A stretch of 64,000 nt of DNA from Maniola hyperantus (taxonomy: Eukaryota > Arthropoda > Insecta > Lepidoptera > Nymphalidae): contig NC_048556.1 of NCBI RefSeq assembly GCF_902806685.2, positions 5,828,001-5,892,000 on the forward strand. The letters run 5' to 3'. Each line of letters begins with the position of its first letter. The stretch's first letter is position 1. The translations under genes and the position numbers were made by a program. Under the pieces are notes generated by a model that was given only the letters and a program-made list of their open reading frames with translations, did no database searches and was not told the DNA's origin. This document shows, in pieces, positions 20,155-32,400 of this stretch.

Positions 20155-20246
20155 CCAGCTGCGGGTGAGCGCGGGTGACGCGCGGGTGTGCGAGCGTCCC
20201 CAGTCTGATACCTCGATTGCCATCTCGACCTGTCCACGGACTATAG
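20155..20246. mobile_element. GC-rich palindromic MITE, copy E (half)
   Basis: GC-rich stretch ending TTGCCATCTCGACCTGTCCA CGGACTATAGG. The left arm is missing or highly diverged. Confidence 0.6.
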
Positions 20247-21026
20247 GTACCTACCTATCTATGCAATTTGAGACGGGTTGCAGAAACAATTTCAATAATG
20301 TAGCGCTAAGTTTAAAAAAATCATGTCAAAATTATAACCATACAACCTACTTACAGCTGTACCTACCAGCTACCTACGTATTTAATGCAATATAATTATT
20401 ATTTTCTTAGTTTAAGTAGCACGGAAATTATTTAATTAACTACAAAAAAGTAATTCGATACAATAATAATTGTAAACAGCACTTATACAAAAAATTTGTG
20501 TGAAAGTCACTGTTACAGACAAATGTTACGGGAATGTTAGTGAAAAATAAATGAGTCGGCGGAGGTCGAGACATAATATAAGACTATGGACACAATACGT
20601 ATGGCGTGGTGTGGCAGTTTGTGCGTACAGAAGGTACTTATAGTGACACCCAGTCTTCGTATAAAGTTACGATTCCTGTGAACGTGCCCTACCCTATTTA
20701 AATTCCAAACAAAATGACCACTTTCTGGATATTAATATAATCGTCATTGCTGCGTAAAATGTAAAATATTTTTGGTTTTTTATAATAGCTTTTTTTATAG
20801 TATTTATAAAAAAAATTCGCTAGCAAGCTCCTCAGCGCTTCCCATACATAAACGCAGATTGCAAAACTCGATGAAATGTAAACGCGTTCTATAGAAACAA
20901 ATATCTGTGTAGGTTATTGTATTATAAATCTATTGTTTTCCACATTTCTGAAAAAGATGTAAGTAGTTTCATTGAGTTTGACTGGTTTAATATTTAATTG
21001 AGAACTGAACTATAACATATTGTAGG
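20247..21026. other. Intergenic, no gene seen
   Basis: AT-rich sequence without recognised coding or repeat boundaries. Confidence 0.4.
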
Positions 21027-21348
21027 CAGAGGCGTATCTAGCCCTTGTGGCGCCCGTGTGCAACCAGTACCCTGGCGCCCTCTAGTCTAGTAGGAGCAGG
21101 GTCAAAATGGAATACTAACAGTTATATTTTCAAACGGAAATTCGGATGCAAAATGCAAATATGGTGTAATTTTAAATGATGATTTTAAATAATGACGGCG
21201 TCGGCCATAACACGAGCGCACTACTGTCTTTGAGAGCGCCGGCATCGACGCATCTTTGGAGGTGTCGCATTAGAGGGCGCTCGGAGCCCCCTTAGACCCG
21301 GCGCCCATGTGTGCCGCACACCCTGCACCATAGATAAAGACGCCTCTG
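21027..21348. mobile_element. hAT-type MITE, copy 1
   Basis: Starts CAGAGGCGTATCTAGCCC and ends GACGCCTCTG, an imperfect short terminal inverted repeat of CAG...CTG type. The body is about 90% like 26628-26937. Flanking octamers ATTGTAGG and CATGTAGG agree at six of eight positions, consistent with an aged 8-bp duplication. Confidence 0.75.
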
Positions 21349-21830
21349 CATGTAGGTACGTTTATTTGGCACTATGAATAAACTTCTATCAGTTTTCACC
21401 ATTGATATTGGAAGAGGCAGCCCTAATCTTATTCTATGATTTTCTCAAACGTTTGACTGAATTACAAAAGCTTACTTGGACTGTCGTAGTCTTTATATAT
21501 AGGTATATTATAGGTACATAATCTTGTCTACTACTGTTTAAACAATTACCTACGCGATGTGGCCTTTGGTAATTAATCAATAAGTACTGAAGTTTTAGTT
21601 TTAAGGAAAAGAATTGAAAATTATGTGTTATGAATAAGGTATTGTTTATTTCAGTCTATATTTATAACACATAATAATGTTAATCATAGCCGTATGATTA
21701 CTACGTACAATTACCGTTTTCAATATAAGATGTTAATTAATTAATAATTATTGTACCTGCATACTATACTTATCACTAGCTAGCTATATATTATTAGAGT
21801 GAAACTTCAAAGTATCAAAAAAATTATAAT

Positions 21831-22535
21831 CCAGTCAAGTGAGAGTCGGACTCACACACCAAGGGTTCCGCACCATCTGCATCGTACAAGAAACCTCAAC
21901 CCAGTAGGAATAATAAAAAAATTCAAGTTAATGGTGGACTTCGCCGTGATAATAATATTGTGATTTAGTAAATTATTTTAATCGTGAACACATTTTAATT
22001 TTTAGGGTTCCGTGGCCAAATGGCAAAAAACGGAACCCTTATAGATTCGTCATGTCTGTCTGTATGTCCGTCCGTATGTCACAGCCACTTTTTCCGAAAC
22101 TATAAGAACTATACTGTTTAAACTTGGGAAGTAGACGCATTCTGTGAACCGCATTAAGATTTTCACACAAAAGTTGAAAAAAAACAATAAATTTTGGGGG
22201 CTCCCCATACTAGGTCTTCAAAAATGATATTAAAAAAAAAACCTAAGTAGTTTTTGCATCGTGCAAAATGTCGTTAAAATACGATTGTAGTACGGAATCC
22301 TCAGTGCGCGAGTCTGATTCGCACTTGGCCGGTTTCTTTGTGATGTAAACAGTAAGTCACGGTTTTTGGATTTTTTCCTTTACTTGTCCTATAAGACCTA
22401 CCTACCTGCCAAAGTTCATGATTCTAGGTCAATTCGAAGTTTTGTTGATAGACACGAAAGACAGACGGACAGACAGACAACAAAGTGATCCTATAAGGTT
22501 CCTTTTTTCCTTTTAAGGTACGGACCCTTAATGAT
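21831..22535. repeat. Cluster of GGTTCCG repeats
   Basis: Three pieces: a plus fragment at 21831-21930 (CCAGTCAAGTGAGAGTCGGA), a minus copy at 22001-22335 (from TTAGGGTTCCGTGGCC to TCGCACTTGGCCGGTTT), and a plus 3' piece at 22336-22535 ending GGTACGGACCC. No coding function for the frames inside it. Confidence 0.6.
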
Positions 22536-23439
22536 AATCCGATCGCGAGGTATTCAAACATTGTGTTGGTGACCCATTTGCCTATGCTTATTTTTTGTTT
22601 GTTTGAAGTTGACGAGCGATGCGCGCGCGCAGTGTGAGAGATGTAGTCCACGATAATGGTGAAAGCCCGACAATATCCATGTGGTGTTGCACAATCCAAC
22701 CCAATTTTAATTATAGAAATCATTATTAATAGATGCTTAGATTTGGAATTTAAAGTATTGCGCTTTATTTATGTGGTTTTAAAAGCGGATCTTGAAATAT
22801 GTTGTGCATGAAAACCATCACCGGTTCTCGGGCTGGCTGGTTTAAGTTTGTCTCTTATGGGTTCCATGTATCCAAATCTGTCTCGTATCTATTAGTTTAT
22901 AATTATTTATTATTCTCATTATAGGTAGGTACCTATATAGAATTAAGTACAATAAAATTGTCTGTTATAATAGTATTTCCAATTGTAGCAGTTGTGTTAC
23001 CTACTTGTAACATCCGGCACGAAAGCATTTTGAAAATGCCATCAACACGATCACCACGAACTCTTGCCATTTATTATGCAATGTACCTACATGCACGTTT
23101 TAAACATAACATTGAGTACGGATGAGCTCGTATAAACATTCCAATAACCAAATATTTAATAATTTATGATTGATATGACTGACTCATTGATATGGATATG
23201 ACCTTAAGTATTGTGGTGTTATTCTAAGATTGTTATTTCTATTTTTTTAACTGATGAACATGTATACTTCTTTTTTTTTAATAATTATTATTGACTTGAC
23301 AGGGGTTTTTTATATTTGAATAAAATCATATTGTTAACATTAGGTACTTTCTAGATAGATACAATTAAATATAAATAAGTTAAGTAGATTATTGATTGTT
23401 AATTTTCACACTTTATTATTCTATGATAATGTAGTTACT
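22536..23439. other. Intergenic, no gene seen
   Basis: AT-rich; no supported gene or element boundary. Confidence 0.4.
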
Positions 23440-23556
23440 ATAATAAGTTGCACACCAAATTATTGGTTGAATGTCAAGGGCTCAAAATAGATTTAAGACC
23501 AAATTGTACCACATTCTGGCAAATAAAAAACTATTTCTATTTCTATTTCTATTTCA
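23440..23556 (+). mobile_element. Probable LINE 3' end
   Basis: CATTCTGGCAAATAAAAAAC followed by a short (ATTTCT)n run, the type of 3' terminus seen in insect LINEs of the Jockey/CR1 kind. No coding part remains. Confidence 0.4.
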
Positions 23557-23683
23557 AACCAGTAGCTGCCAGTAGGCATCTATGGTAATAATTTTCCCAG
23601 ACCGTCCGTCGATTAAATCTTTGTAGGTACCTGCAATATATTGTCATAGTAGGGTAAAATGGATAAAAAATCACATGGATTAG

Positions 23684-24034
23684 TCATCATCATCATCATG
23701 ATCAACCTATCGTCGGCCCACCTGAGAACGGGTCTATACTCTCTTCTGAGAATGAGAAGGGTGTAGACTATAGGTATTCCACGCTTCCACGCACTAGGCC
23801 AAGTAACAGAATATATAATAGCTACTAAAGGCCAAGTGTAGATTGGCAGACTTTACACACCTTTGAAGACATTATATTATTTTATTACTAATTGGTTTTA
23901 ATTGCTTAAAACGCGCATAACTCCGAATATAGTTCGAGGTGCGTGTCCGGGATCGAACCCCGACCTCTCGAACAGAATTCTATCCACTCAGAGGCTACTG
24001 ATCCACGAATCTTAACCACTAGGCTATCACCGCC
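23684..24034 (-). mobile_element. tRNA-derived SINE, minus strand
   Basis: CATCATGATCAACCTATCGT at the left; the antisense of a tRNA-like head at the right (GGGATCGAACCCCGACCTCT ... AACCACTAGGCTATCACCGC). Same family as 15172-15470. Confidence 0.75.
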
Positions 24035-24429
24035 CTTAGAATAAATTATACGTACTAACTATCCTACGTATATATTCATCATCAACTACTTGCTTCTAGT
24101 TCTTAGGCAAGTTCTGTTTTGCCTGACTTTAAATGCTTATGTACCTAACTACTAGTTACAACCTGTAGGTAAGAATAGGAAGATTAATAAAAATGAGAAT
24201 ATATAAAAGTTCAGTTGTTATTCTATTTCGGCAGTATTTTTTGGAGGGGAACTTAAAATTTCCAAGATTAGGTGACCGTCGCGCGTTTTGATAATGACAG
24301 CTATAGGTATGTGCGTTTGATAAAGCTGCCCTTAGATACTATTTATCAGTAGTTAAAAAAAATAAAAATATTTTTTGTTCAATTAAACTTGTACAAGTAC
24401 TTTTGAATCGTCAAATTCATCTACCACTA

Positions 24430-24845
24430 GTTCGAAATGCCTTTCGCTACGCTCTTCTATCATTTACATAATCTTCGATTGTGTATACTTAGTAGGTATG
24501 CTTTTTTTAGGAGCATACCTTTAACCTGTCAGAACTTTTCAAAAAAAAAATTTCCCTCCTATTTTACCACCCTCAAGGGGGGAATTTACCAAATTGACTT
24601 ATACAGATTTTCATTATTTAAAGCTAATAATTTAAAAGTCGATTTTCATGTCTCTAACTTTAAATACATAGGACTTTCATACAACCTTCGACCCCCCCTT
24701 TTACACCCTTAGGGGGGAATTTTTCAAAACCGTTTCTTAGCTGACACTTACCTCCTAGGAAGAACCTACCTTCAAAATTTCAAGATTTTAGGCTTTATAG
24801 TTCCTGAGATTTCGTGATTAGTCAGTCAGTTAGTGAGTGTATTTG
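24430..24845. repeat. Probable old repeat with CCCTTAGGGGGGAATTT motifs
   Basis: CCCTCAAGGGGGGAATTTAC (24571-) and CCCTTAGGGGGGAATTTTTC (24706-) recur, followed by TAGTCAGTCAGTTAGTGAGT. A related AACCCCTAAGGGGGTGAAAT stretch is at 33826. Likely a dispersed repeat tail; class not determined. The 91-aa frame here is not credible as a gene. Confidence 0.35.
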
Positions 24846-26627
24846 CTTTTATATATTCAGATTAAACATTTCAGCGCAATACAAATATGTCTCGTATCAG
24901 CTATAAAGGCCACCTGCGTTTGCGCAAATGCAATATTGTTATCGAATGTACCTACGCCTTCAATTCCTATTGGATGTTCAATTCCTATATAATGCGTTAG
25001 GTATATTTGTGTATTGAGTATTAATAATAGCAAGTCAATAATCAACATTAGATTTTGGCATGATAAACACTCAAATGCGTAAAACCCACGGTAATAGAAT
25101 AAGTATACGTACGGTCTACAGAAAAAAGTGCAAAAATAGTGTATGTAAGGAGGTATTTAATTAGATTTAATTTAATCTGGAAATTGCAAAATCTGTCCTT
25201 TAGTTTTAAACGGCTATTCCAACAGTTTTAGCGTAATTAAGTAACAAAAGGCATGCAAAATGCAAAAAATAGGTACATCGTAAAGCTTTTCTTAAACAAG
25301 ACGATTAATTAACTACATACCTACCTACTTTTTTATCAAATTAAGGGCGATAAAAATAATAAGCGTCGATATTGATTCCATAACCATAGGATGACACCCA
25401 TAGGCGGTAAGCTAAAAATAAAATAAGCTCTTAATTAGGCGAACCATGATTGGAGCACATGGGGCATGACTGCATGAGTCATGACTCATGGGTGGGGCAG
25501 CGTTGACTGATCCTGAAATATTCTATCGCCTATTCTTCTGCGCTATACGAATTACCAATGATTTCAACCCTATGCGTCCAAAAGGATTGTAGTGTCAATA
25601 TCCTGTTCTAAATTAATGAGTTGGTTCAATCAGCACAAGCTACGCTACGAGGCAAGTGAAAACTTTTAGTGGGCTCGGTCACGTTGTTATTGTTGATACT
25701 TAATACAAGATAGGTACTTTACATCAGGCTTATTCTTTTACTATAATACCTACCTACAGAAATCTGTAATAGCACTATTAAAATGTACTACATCACACAC
25801 ACAACAATATATGTAGGTACCTACCATAAACATACCTCGTAACACGTGTTGTTAAGCGTATCGATAAAAATACTGGCGTTTGATTAGTTTAATGGAAATA
25901 GTAGATAATGCAGAACTTAGTTCAATTAAATAATACAGCTTTATCAGTTTTAAATACTATGTAGGTAGTACTTATAATAATTTGGACTATGGTATTTTAT
26001 CATTGACAATTATTATGCTTTTGGAAACCTCTCAGCAATAAAAAAAACAATTAAATCCGAGGTGGAGACGAATTTAGCTGAAGATCGATGTGATATTCAT
26101 TGAATTGTTATGTAATAAAGAACGTAAGTATAAGAATCGATTCACATTGACAGTTGACACGCAATCGACCCCGTTAGAATAAAAATATTTTCCACTAACC
26201 ACGGCGATACTGATAAGTGATAATGATAACAGAACTTGGTACGAGTACACATACAATTTTTCACTCGCATATTTAATAGGTGCTTATCATAGGTAGATTA
26301 TAAAGAGATTAACGACGATATGTTCGATAAGGTTCTATAACTTTTTAGTAAAGCGGAAAGCCAGTCAAATGATTTGGTTGTTCATTTCAGCTTCATCTCA
26401 TACCTATTTAGTGATATCCCCCTACGGTAGACGTCTACCTTCTAAAAATGATACATCCACAATCCACATGTTCATAAACATGTTTTTTTTATTACATAAT
26501 ATTTAGAAAGAAAGAAAGAAAATGCATTTACTATTTGTTGTCGGTGTCACAGATAAAAACAAAGTACAAATGTAACATTTTCATCTGTGACACCACCCCA
26601 AATGGGTATACAGCTCAGTATAATGCA
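24846..26627. other. Intergenic, no gene seen
   Basis: AT-rich; includes a short (GAAA)n run near 26510. No supported gene. Confidence 0.4.
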
Positions 26628-26937
26628 CAGAGGCATCTCTAGCCCTCGTGGCGCCCGTGTGCAACCAGTACCCTGGCGCCCTCTAGTCTAGTAGGAGCAG
26701 GGTCAAAATGGAATACTAACAGTTATATTTTCAAACGGAAATTCGGATGCAGATTGTGCAATTTTTAATGATGATTTTAAATGATGACGGCGTCGGCCAT
26801 AACACGGGCGCAGGGTCTTTGAGAGCGCCGGCTTCGACGCATCTTTGGAGGTGTCGCATTAGATGGCGCTCGGCGCCCCCTTAGACCCGGCGCCCGTGTG
26901 CGCCGCACACCCTGCACCATAGGTAAAGACGCCTCTG
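26628..26937. mobile_element. hAT-type MITE, copy 2, with perfect 8-bp duplication
   Basis: Starts CAGAGGCATCTCTAGCCC and ends AAGACGCCTCTG. The octamer ATAATGCA occurs immediately before (26620-26627) and after (26938-26945), a perfect 8-bp target duplication as hAT elements make. Confidence 0.88.
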
Positions 26938-26945
26938 ATAATGCA

Positions 26946-28065
26946 CGTATAATGTCTTGTATCATATGCGTTAACACACATAAGATGCAGGACGCTGATT
27001 TTCAGCTGTGACCCGGCATGCGCTTGACTGCAATCATACCAAAATGTGATGAATGATGATACAGACTAAGATGGAGCGCGCCTGCCTAGAAGCCTATTCA
27101 CTCTTGATGGTCCCAATATTGTAGGTGGATGGCGGGGAAGACGGAAGCCGGACGGGCATTCTTCATATAATCTGGCAGTGCGTATTAGGAACGAGAAAGC
27201 GGATCGCTTCGTACGGAATTTAGACTTTGATGATGCTGCACAGACAGGTAGTAGAATGGCGAGGGGAAACTACACTCTCCAAACCAAAATATATCCTGTA
27301 GTATACCGTCAGGCAGATAACCTTGTACCTACCGATGTAGGACTCTAAGTCGATTCTAAGCCTTGGAGCTTAGAATTGACCAGCGCTTTGTCGCCATAAT
27401 ACTTAATATTATGATCTGGCGCAACGATCCACCGAATCCAATGCATCAAATCGTTCTAGAGCCATGCCACAAATGGCTGCAATACTCCATGCACGATCGA
27501 ACTTGAGTTTGCTATAGGGTTAGAAGCTGTTCTGGCGTTCAGTACCTACCCCTTGACTTTGTTGAGGATGCCAAGGAACAAGGAAGTTTCTTGCCAGCTG
27601 TTTTTGGTTTGGATTCGATCCGAGGTTAAAATTGAACGAAATATTGATAGGTACCTATAGAAGATCCAAAAGTCGTCCAGTTATACAGTTTTATTAAAAG
27701 TAGATATTTACCTTCCTATACCGAGATCGTTCATGAACTTGATTTTGTTTACAAAGGCCAACAACGAAACCGCGTTTCTCGAAGCGCTAATTTGAAACCG
27801 TTTTGTCACTAGACCCGTAACTAACTGTGTTCGCGACGTAGGTACTCACCTCGCGTACACAGTTAGGTACCAGCTCTTACTGCAGCCACTGACCAAACAT
27901 TATATACGGACATACGGTTGCTAATCAAATAGCAGTTATTTTGAAATTATACATTTCATAGCATAAAATACGTCATATCCTATATAAAACACAAAAAACC
28001 TATGTCGACGTTATACTTATACGTATACTTTTTCGTAAGTACCTACCTACATAAGTTTTGATTTG
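26946..28065. other. Intergenic, no gene seen
   Basis: Sequence from 27060 to 27560 has higher GC and looks like a decayed coding-type sequence (for example GGGAAGACGGAAGCCGGACG), but every frame is broken and I could not assign it; it may be a dead retroelement. Confidence 0.35.
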
Positions 28066-28292
28066 TATAAGTCCCGCAAATTGCTATTGCGCCCCTGGAA
28101 CCATGTCTCATTAACATCGAAATGACGTCATTTTGACGTCAGTTGACGTATATTTAAGTAAAAATATACCATCCAAAGAACTTCCATGTACTACTACGTA
28201 ATACCATCAGCTTGCATGAGCTCGAAACTCCAGTCTAGTGCTGACGTCACAAAAATCGCGGCCACGCGTATTAGCAATTTGCGGGACTTATA
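28066..28292. mobile_element. MITE carrying three CRE (TGACGTCA) sites
   Basis: Inverted ends ATAAGTCCCGCAAATTGCTA and TAGCAATTTGCGGGACTTAT. Perfect TGACGTCA octamers at 28123-28130, 28134-28141 and 28242-28249. Confidence 0.78.
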
Positions 28293-28913
28293 AGAGAATT
28301 TACGTTCTTATTATTGGTAGGTATAGACAAGTTACACATTCTGTGCAAAACCTAAGGTCTTCTTAGTCTAAGCAGGTCATTGTCAAAGATTATATACTCT
28401 TTGGAGTAGGTATGTCAAATCACGACGTTTTTTATTTGAAAATTTTGACGTTTTTACTGAATTTGGAATTTGCTCTTCTATTGGGTTTTTGATGAAGTTT
28501 TATTGAAAAATTCTATGTTACTTAAACTTATACTTAAACTCATTTTGAGCCTTGAATTTACGCACAAACATACCTACATGTACCTAAGTAGGTATCTACA
28601 CAATATATGTAAAAAGTCTACTTGAATAAAAACATATTCTATTCTATGTATTTTTATGTTTTACTAGCTAAGCTCGCTCGGCATGAGTTGCAATGCCCGT
28701 TTCATAGATTAATTATTGGTCTCGCTCTGTATGGCCCGTTTGTATGAACTAGGTAGGTACTCGCGCACCACAATATATTGTACATACGTTGAAGGTAATA
28801 TGTCAGAAATCTTCCCGCAAGTCCCAACAACTGTACAAAGTTTCATCGCAACCGGATAAAGGATAAACAGACTTCGTTTGCATGGATTAAGGTTTTTAAA
28901 AATCCCACTAGAA

Positions 28914-29010
28914 GTATGGCAATCGGGGCGGGAACGCCCCGCATAGCCCTCACGCTAACCCGATGCGGGCAGCGCGGGTGTGCGAGGCGTCCTCCCGCCT
29001 CATACCCCTG
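28914..29010. mobile_element. GC-rich palindromic MITE, copy F
   Basis: ATGGCAATCGGGGCGGGAAC ... GTCCTCCCGCCTCATACCCC. Outer TIR parts are trimmed on both sides. Confidence 0.65.
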
Positions 29011-29169
29011 TGATAAAGAGTATCATGTAGATGGATACACAAACTTATGTTAACCTATTTAAATAAACATACTGATAAGATTTCAATGATAAGAAAGCTT
29101 AAAAATAGATTGATAAGTAGTTCCAACTTATAAAATTACTAGCTCTACTCTTGAATCTTTATAAAACTA

Positions 29170-29373
29170 CTAGCTGATGCCCGCGACTACGTCCGCGTGG
29201 AATTAGGTTTTTTTAAATCCCGTGGGAACTCTTTGATTTTTCCGGCATAAAAAGTAGCCTATGTCACAGGTCTTTATCTATACCAATGCGAAACATCACG
29301 TCAATCCGTTGCGACGTGATTGAAGGACAAACCAACAAACAAACACACTTTCGCATTTATAATAAGGGTACTG
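29170..29373 (-). mobile_element. Helitron-like non-autonomous element, complete
   Basis: Read on the minus strand it begins TCAGTACCCTTATTATAAAT and ends GTCGCGGGCATCAGCTAG (with one change), flanked A...T at insertion, with a GC hairpin just inside the CTAG end. These are Helitron hallmarks. It lies about 100 bp before the FucTA start codon. Confidence 0.75.
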
Positions 29374-29403
29374 ATAAATCAACTCAAATATGTACCTTCA
29401 CAG

Positions 29404-29470
29404 ATGTTCGTGGCACGATAGTGAGTACGAGATGGGCGAGCATATAGGGCGGAAGGCGCAAGCGCGCTGA
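29404..29470 (+). promoter_or_regulatory. Two uORFs in the FucTA leader
   Basis: ATG at 29404 opens a 5-codon frame ending at 29421; ATG at 29432 opens a 12-codon frame ending at 29470, six nt before the FucTA ATG (29477). A CCTTCACAG acceptor-like sequence ends at 29403, so the leader may be spliced from an upstream exon right onto the first uORF. Confidence 0.45.
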
Positions 29471-29476
29471 GTGGGC

Positions 29477-32400
29477 ATGTGGGCGCGCGCGGCGCGGATG
29501 CTGCGGCGCGTAGCACTGCTGGTCCCTTTGCTGCTGACTGCACTGGCGTTGCTGCTGCTGCCGCGACCCCCGTCGTTCAGCGCTCCCGCGAGGTTGCCAT
29601 CGGCACCACCGCAGCCGAAGGAAGAAATACACATTCAGGTTCGATACGTTTTATCTATAGATGAGCGACAAAGTTAAGTGAAAGCAATCGACTGAGCTTC
29701 CAGTTTCCTACAAGATGACAATACTTAGTTGTATTGTTATTTGTTACATATTATAACATTTTATGATTTGAAAAGACCAACTGCCAAGTTTCTTGCAGGC
29801 TCTGTAGAACCTGCATTCGCAACAGGTGGTAGAGTCATAGAGTCACAGATGTAGCATAAGAGACACCAGTTGTCCTGCATGAAAATTGAAATATATTTTG
29901 ATTTTGAAATACTAAAAAGCTAGGTATAATAATGCACAAATTGTGCCTAACTGTTTCCTAATTTTTCACGGCACATCCGCTGAACCGATTTTGATAAAAT
30001 TTGGTACAGAGATAGGTACCTGTTATTTAGAATTTGCTAGGCCATATAGCAAATTCGGAACGATATTCGGTACTCTGAAAACTCTTCTATATTGCCTAGA
30101 CTAGCAGTAAGGCAATGAAGACGATTGTTGTCAGAAAAAATGGGCGATAAGTACCTACCTAGTAAGTATTTGAATAACAAACTTAGGGAGTTACTTAAAG
30201 ATGATAAAAAGATTTAGTAAAAAACAATATTTTGATTTTAAGAAACGGAACCCTTATAGGAACACTTCGTTGTCCTTATGTCTGTCGCGTCTGTCAAGAA
30301 TCCTATAGGATACCTACTTCCCGTTGATCTAGAATCATAAAATTAGGCAGTAGGTAGGTCTTATAGCACACGTTAGGGGAAAAATTCGAAAACCGTGGAT
30401 TTGTGGTTACATCACAAAAAAAATTTAAAATGTGTTCCTGAACAAAAAAACGACTGTAGTACGGAACCCTTGGTGCGCAATTCTGACTCGCACTTGGCTG
30501 ATTTACTTGGTATTTTACTTTTTGCTTGTTTGTTCCAGAACTCTATAATAGAAGATGAGATTCAGTTAAATAGTGTCGACAAAGATGTCGAAGAGGAGCC
30601 CCGGCGGCCGTGGTTCATGTTCGGCGGGGAACAACGGCCCTGGCGTCACGAGCCTCATGCTAAACTGTTCCCTGAAGATGCACCTGGCGACGACAGGTAA
30701 GAAAACGATATAAGGATTTGTTATAACTTTCGATGTTAAGAGGTTAGTCCTTGCTTGCATCATGATCAACCCATCGCCGCCCCACTACTGAGGACGGCTC
30801 CCCTCTCAGAATGAGAAGGGTTTGGGCCATAGATTACCAAGATGGCCCAGTTTCGTAATCTATTGACAGACTTCACACACCTTTGAGAACATTATGGAGA
30901 ACTCTCTCATTGTCTCATCACAGTTCTTGTCCAAGGTCATAATTATAACTCAAGAGTCCCAACATATTTTATCTTTCTACGCACCATTGTAACAGACCGC
31001 AAGTGTAGTTTTATATATAATATCTCTCAATGGCTATACTCACGTATTTAGTCGGCGTTAGCCCGACTAGTTTCGAACCCATCCGGGGTCCTTTGTCAAG
31101 GGAGTCAGTTCAGAGGTGTAGTTTTGTCAATAGGTATGGATTTCCAGTCTATTATTTTTTATTTACAGAATTGTCGAACAGCTCTCTTATACGTTGCCAA
31201 AGGATGAGGACATACCCATTAAGAAGATATTATTAGCAAACGGGTTAGGGACTTGGGGCGTTTCAGGTGGGAGGACAGAGTTCATCAGGAACAAGTGTCC
31301 CGTAGACCGATGCTCCCTCACTGCAGATGCTAGAGAAGCCGCTACCGCTGATGCTATTCTGTACAAAGATCATCACACCCCCTTTAATGTCAAAAGACCT
31401 CCTAATCAGGTATGTAGTGTAGATAGGTGGTACACCTACCTGGTGGTACCTATCGCAACTTTATCTGCGTGAATTTAGGGCTGAGGTCTATATAGCGAAC
31501 TTTAACTTTACTCAGACTTAAGAAACTGTTAAAACGAGAATTCAATATATTGCTCATATGGCTGACATAAATCGATCTCGTTTTATTAACCGTCTAAGCC
31601 TGCCCAAAGTATAAGTATTGTATTGTATACTAAGTAACCCGCATTTTTTATGAAAGGACAAGGAGCGATTCAATGTCTTCACATTTGACCGCTCGATAAT
31701 ATCATGGATTATCTTAATATTTCATTGATAAAAAACCACTAACTGCATTTCAGATTTGGATCCTCTATTACTTGGAATGTCCATACCACACGGCGTCTCT
31801 TAGACCCACCTCATTAGACGTTTTCAACTGGACGTCGACATATCGGCGCGATTCGGACATCGTCGCTCCATATGAAAAATGGGTTTACTATGATGAGTTG
31901 TTTACGGATAAAGAGCCAGATAAGAATTATGCAGCAAATAAAACAAAAAAGGTATTTATTTATTTACTAGCTGATGCCCGCGACTTCGTCCGCGTGGAAT
32001 TAGGTTTTCCAAAATCCCGTGGGAACTCGTTGATTTTCCGGGATAAAAAGTAGCCTATGTCACTCTCCAGGTCTATATCTATACCCATGCAAAAAATCAC
32101 GTCAATCCGTTGCACAGTTGCGACGTGATTGAAGGACAAACCAACAAACCAATAAACCAACAAACAAACACACTTTCGCATTTATAATAAGGGTACTGAT
32201 TTACTCTCTCTGGTATGATGATCAAACTTTTTTCCAACCAACCGATAAACAATATAAGGTTATTGATTGGTTTTCACGTCATCTCTCGATAATCTCATTG
32301 GTCCCGTTTCGTACCCGAAGGATGCCCCTCCGGGTACGAAACCCTATAAATTGAATTTAATTATTTTCAGGTAGCATGGTTCGTTTCAAACTGCCACGCC

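Noticed and set aside
20090..20395. 101-aa plus-strand frame
   Set aside because: Runs through half of a palindromic MITE; no family resemblance.
29471..29476. GTG start for FucTA
   Set aside because: A standard ATG lies two codons downstream (29477) and gives the expected short basic cytosolic tail.
29384..29634. Two minus-strand frames opposite FucTA exon 1
   Set aside because: Shadows of the GC-rich coding exon.
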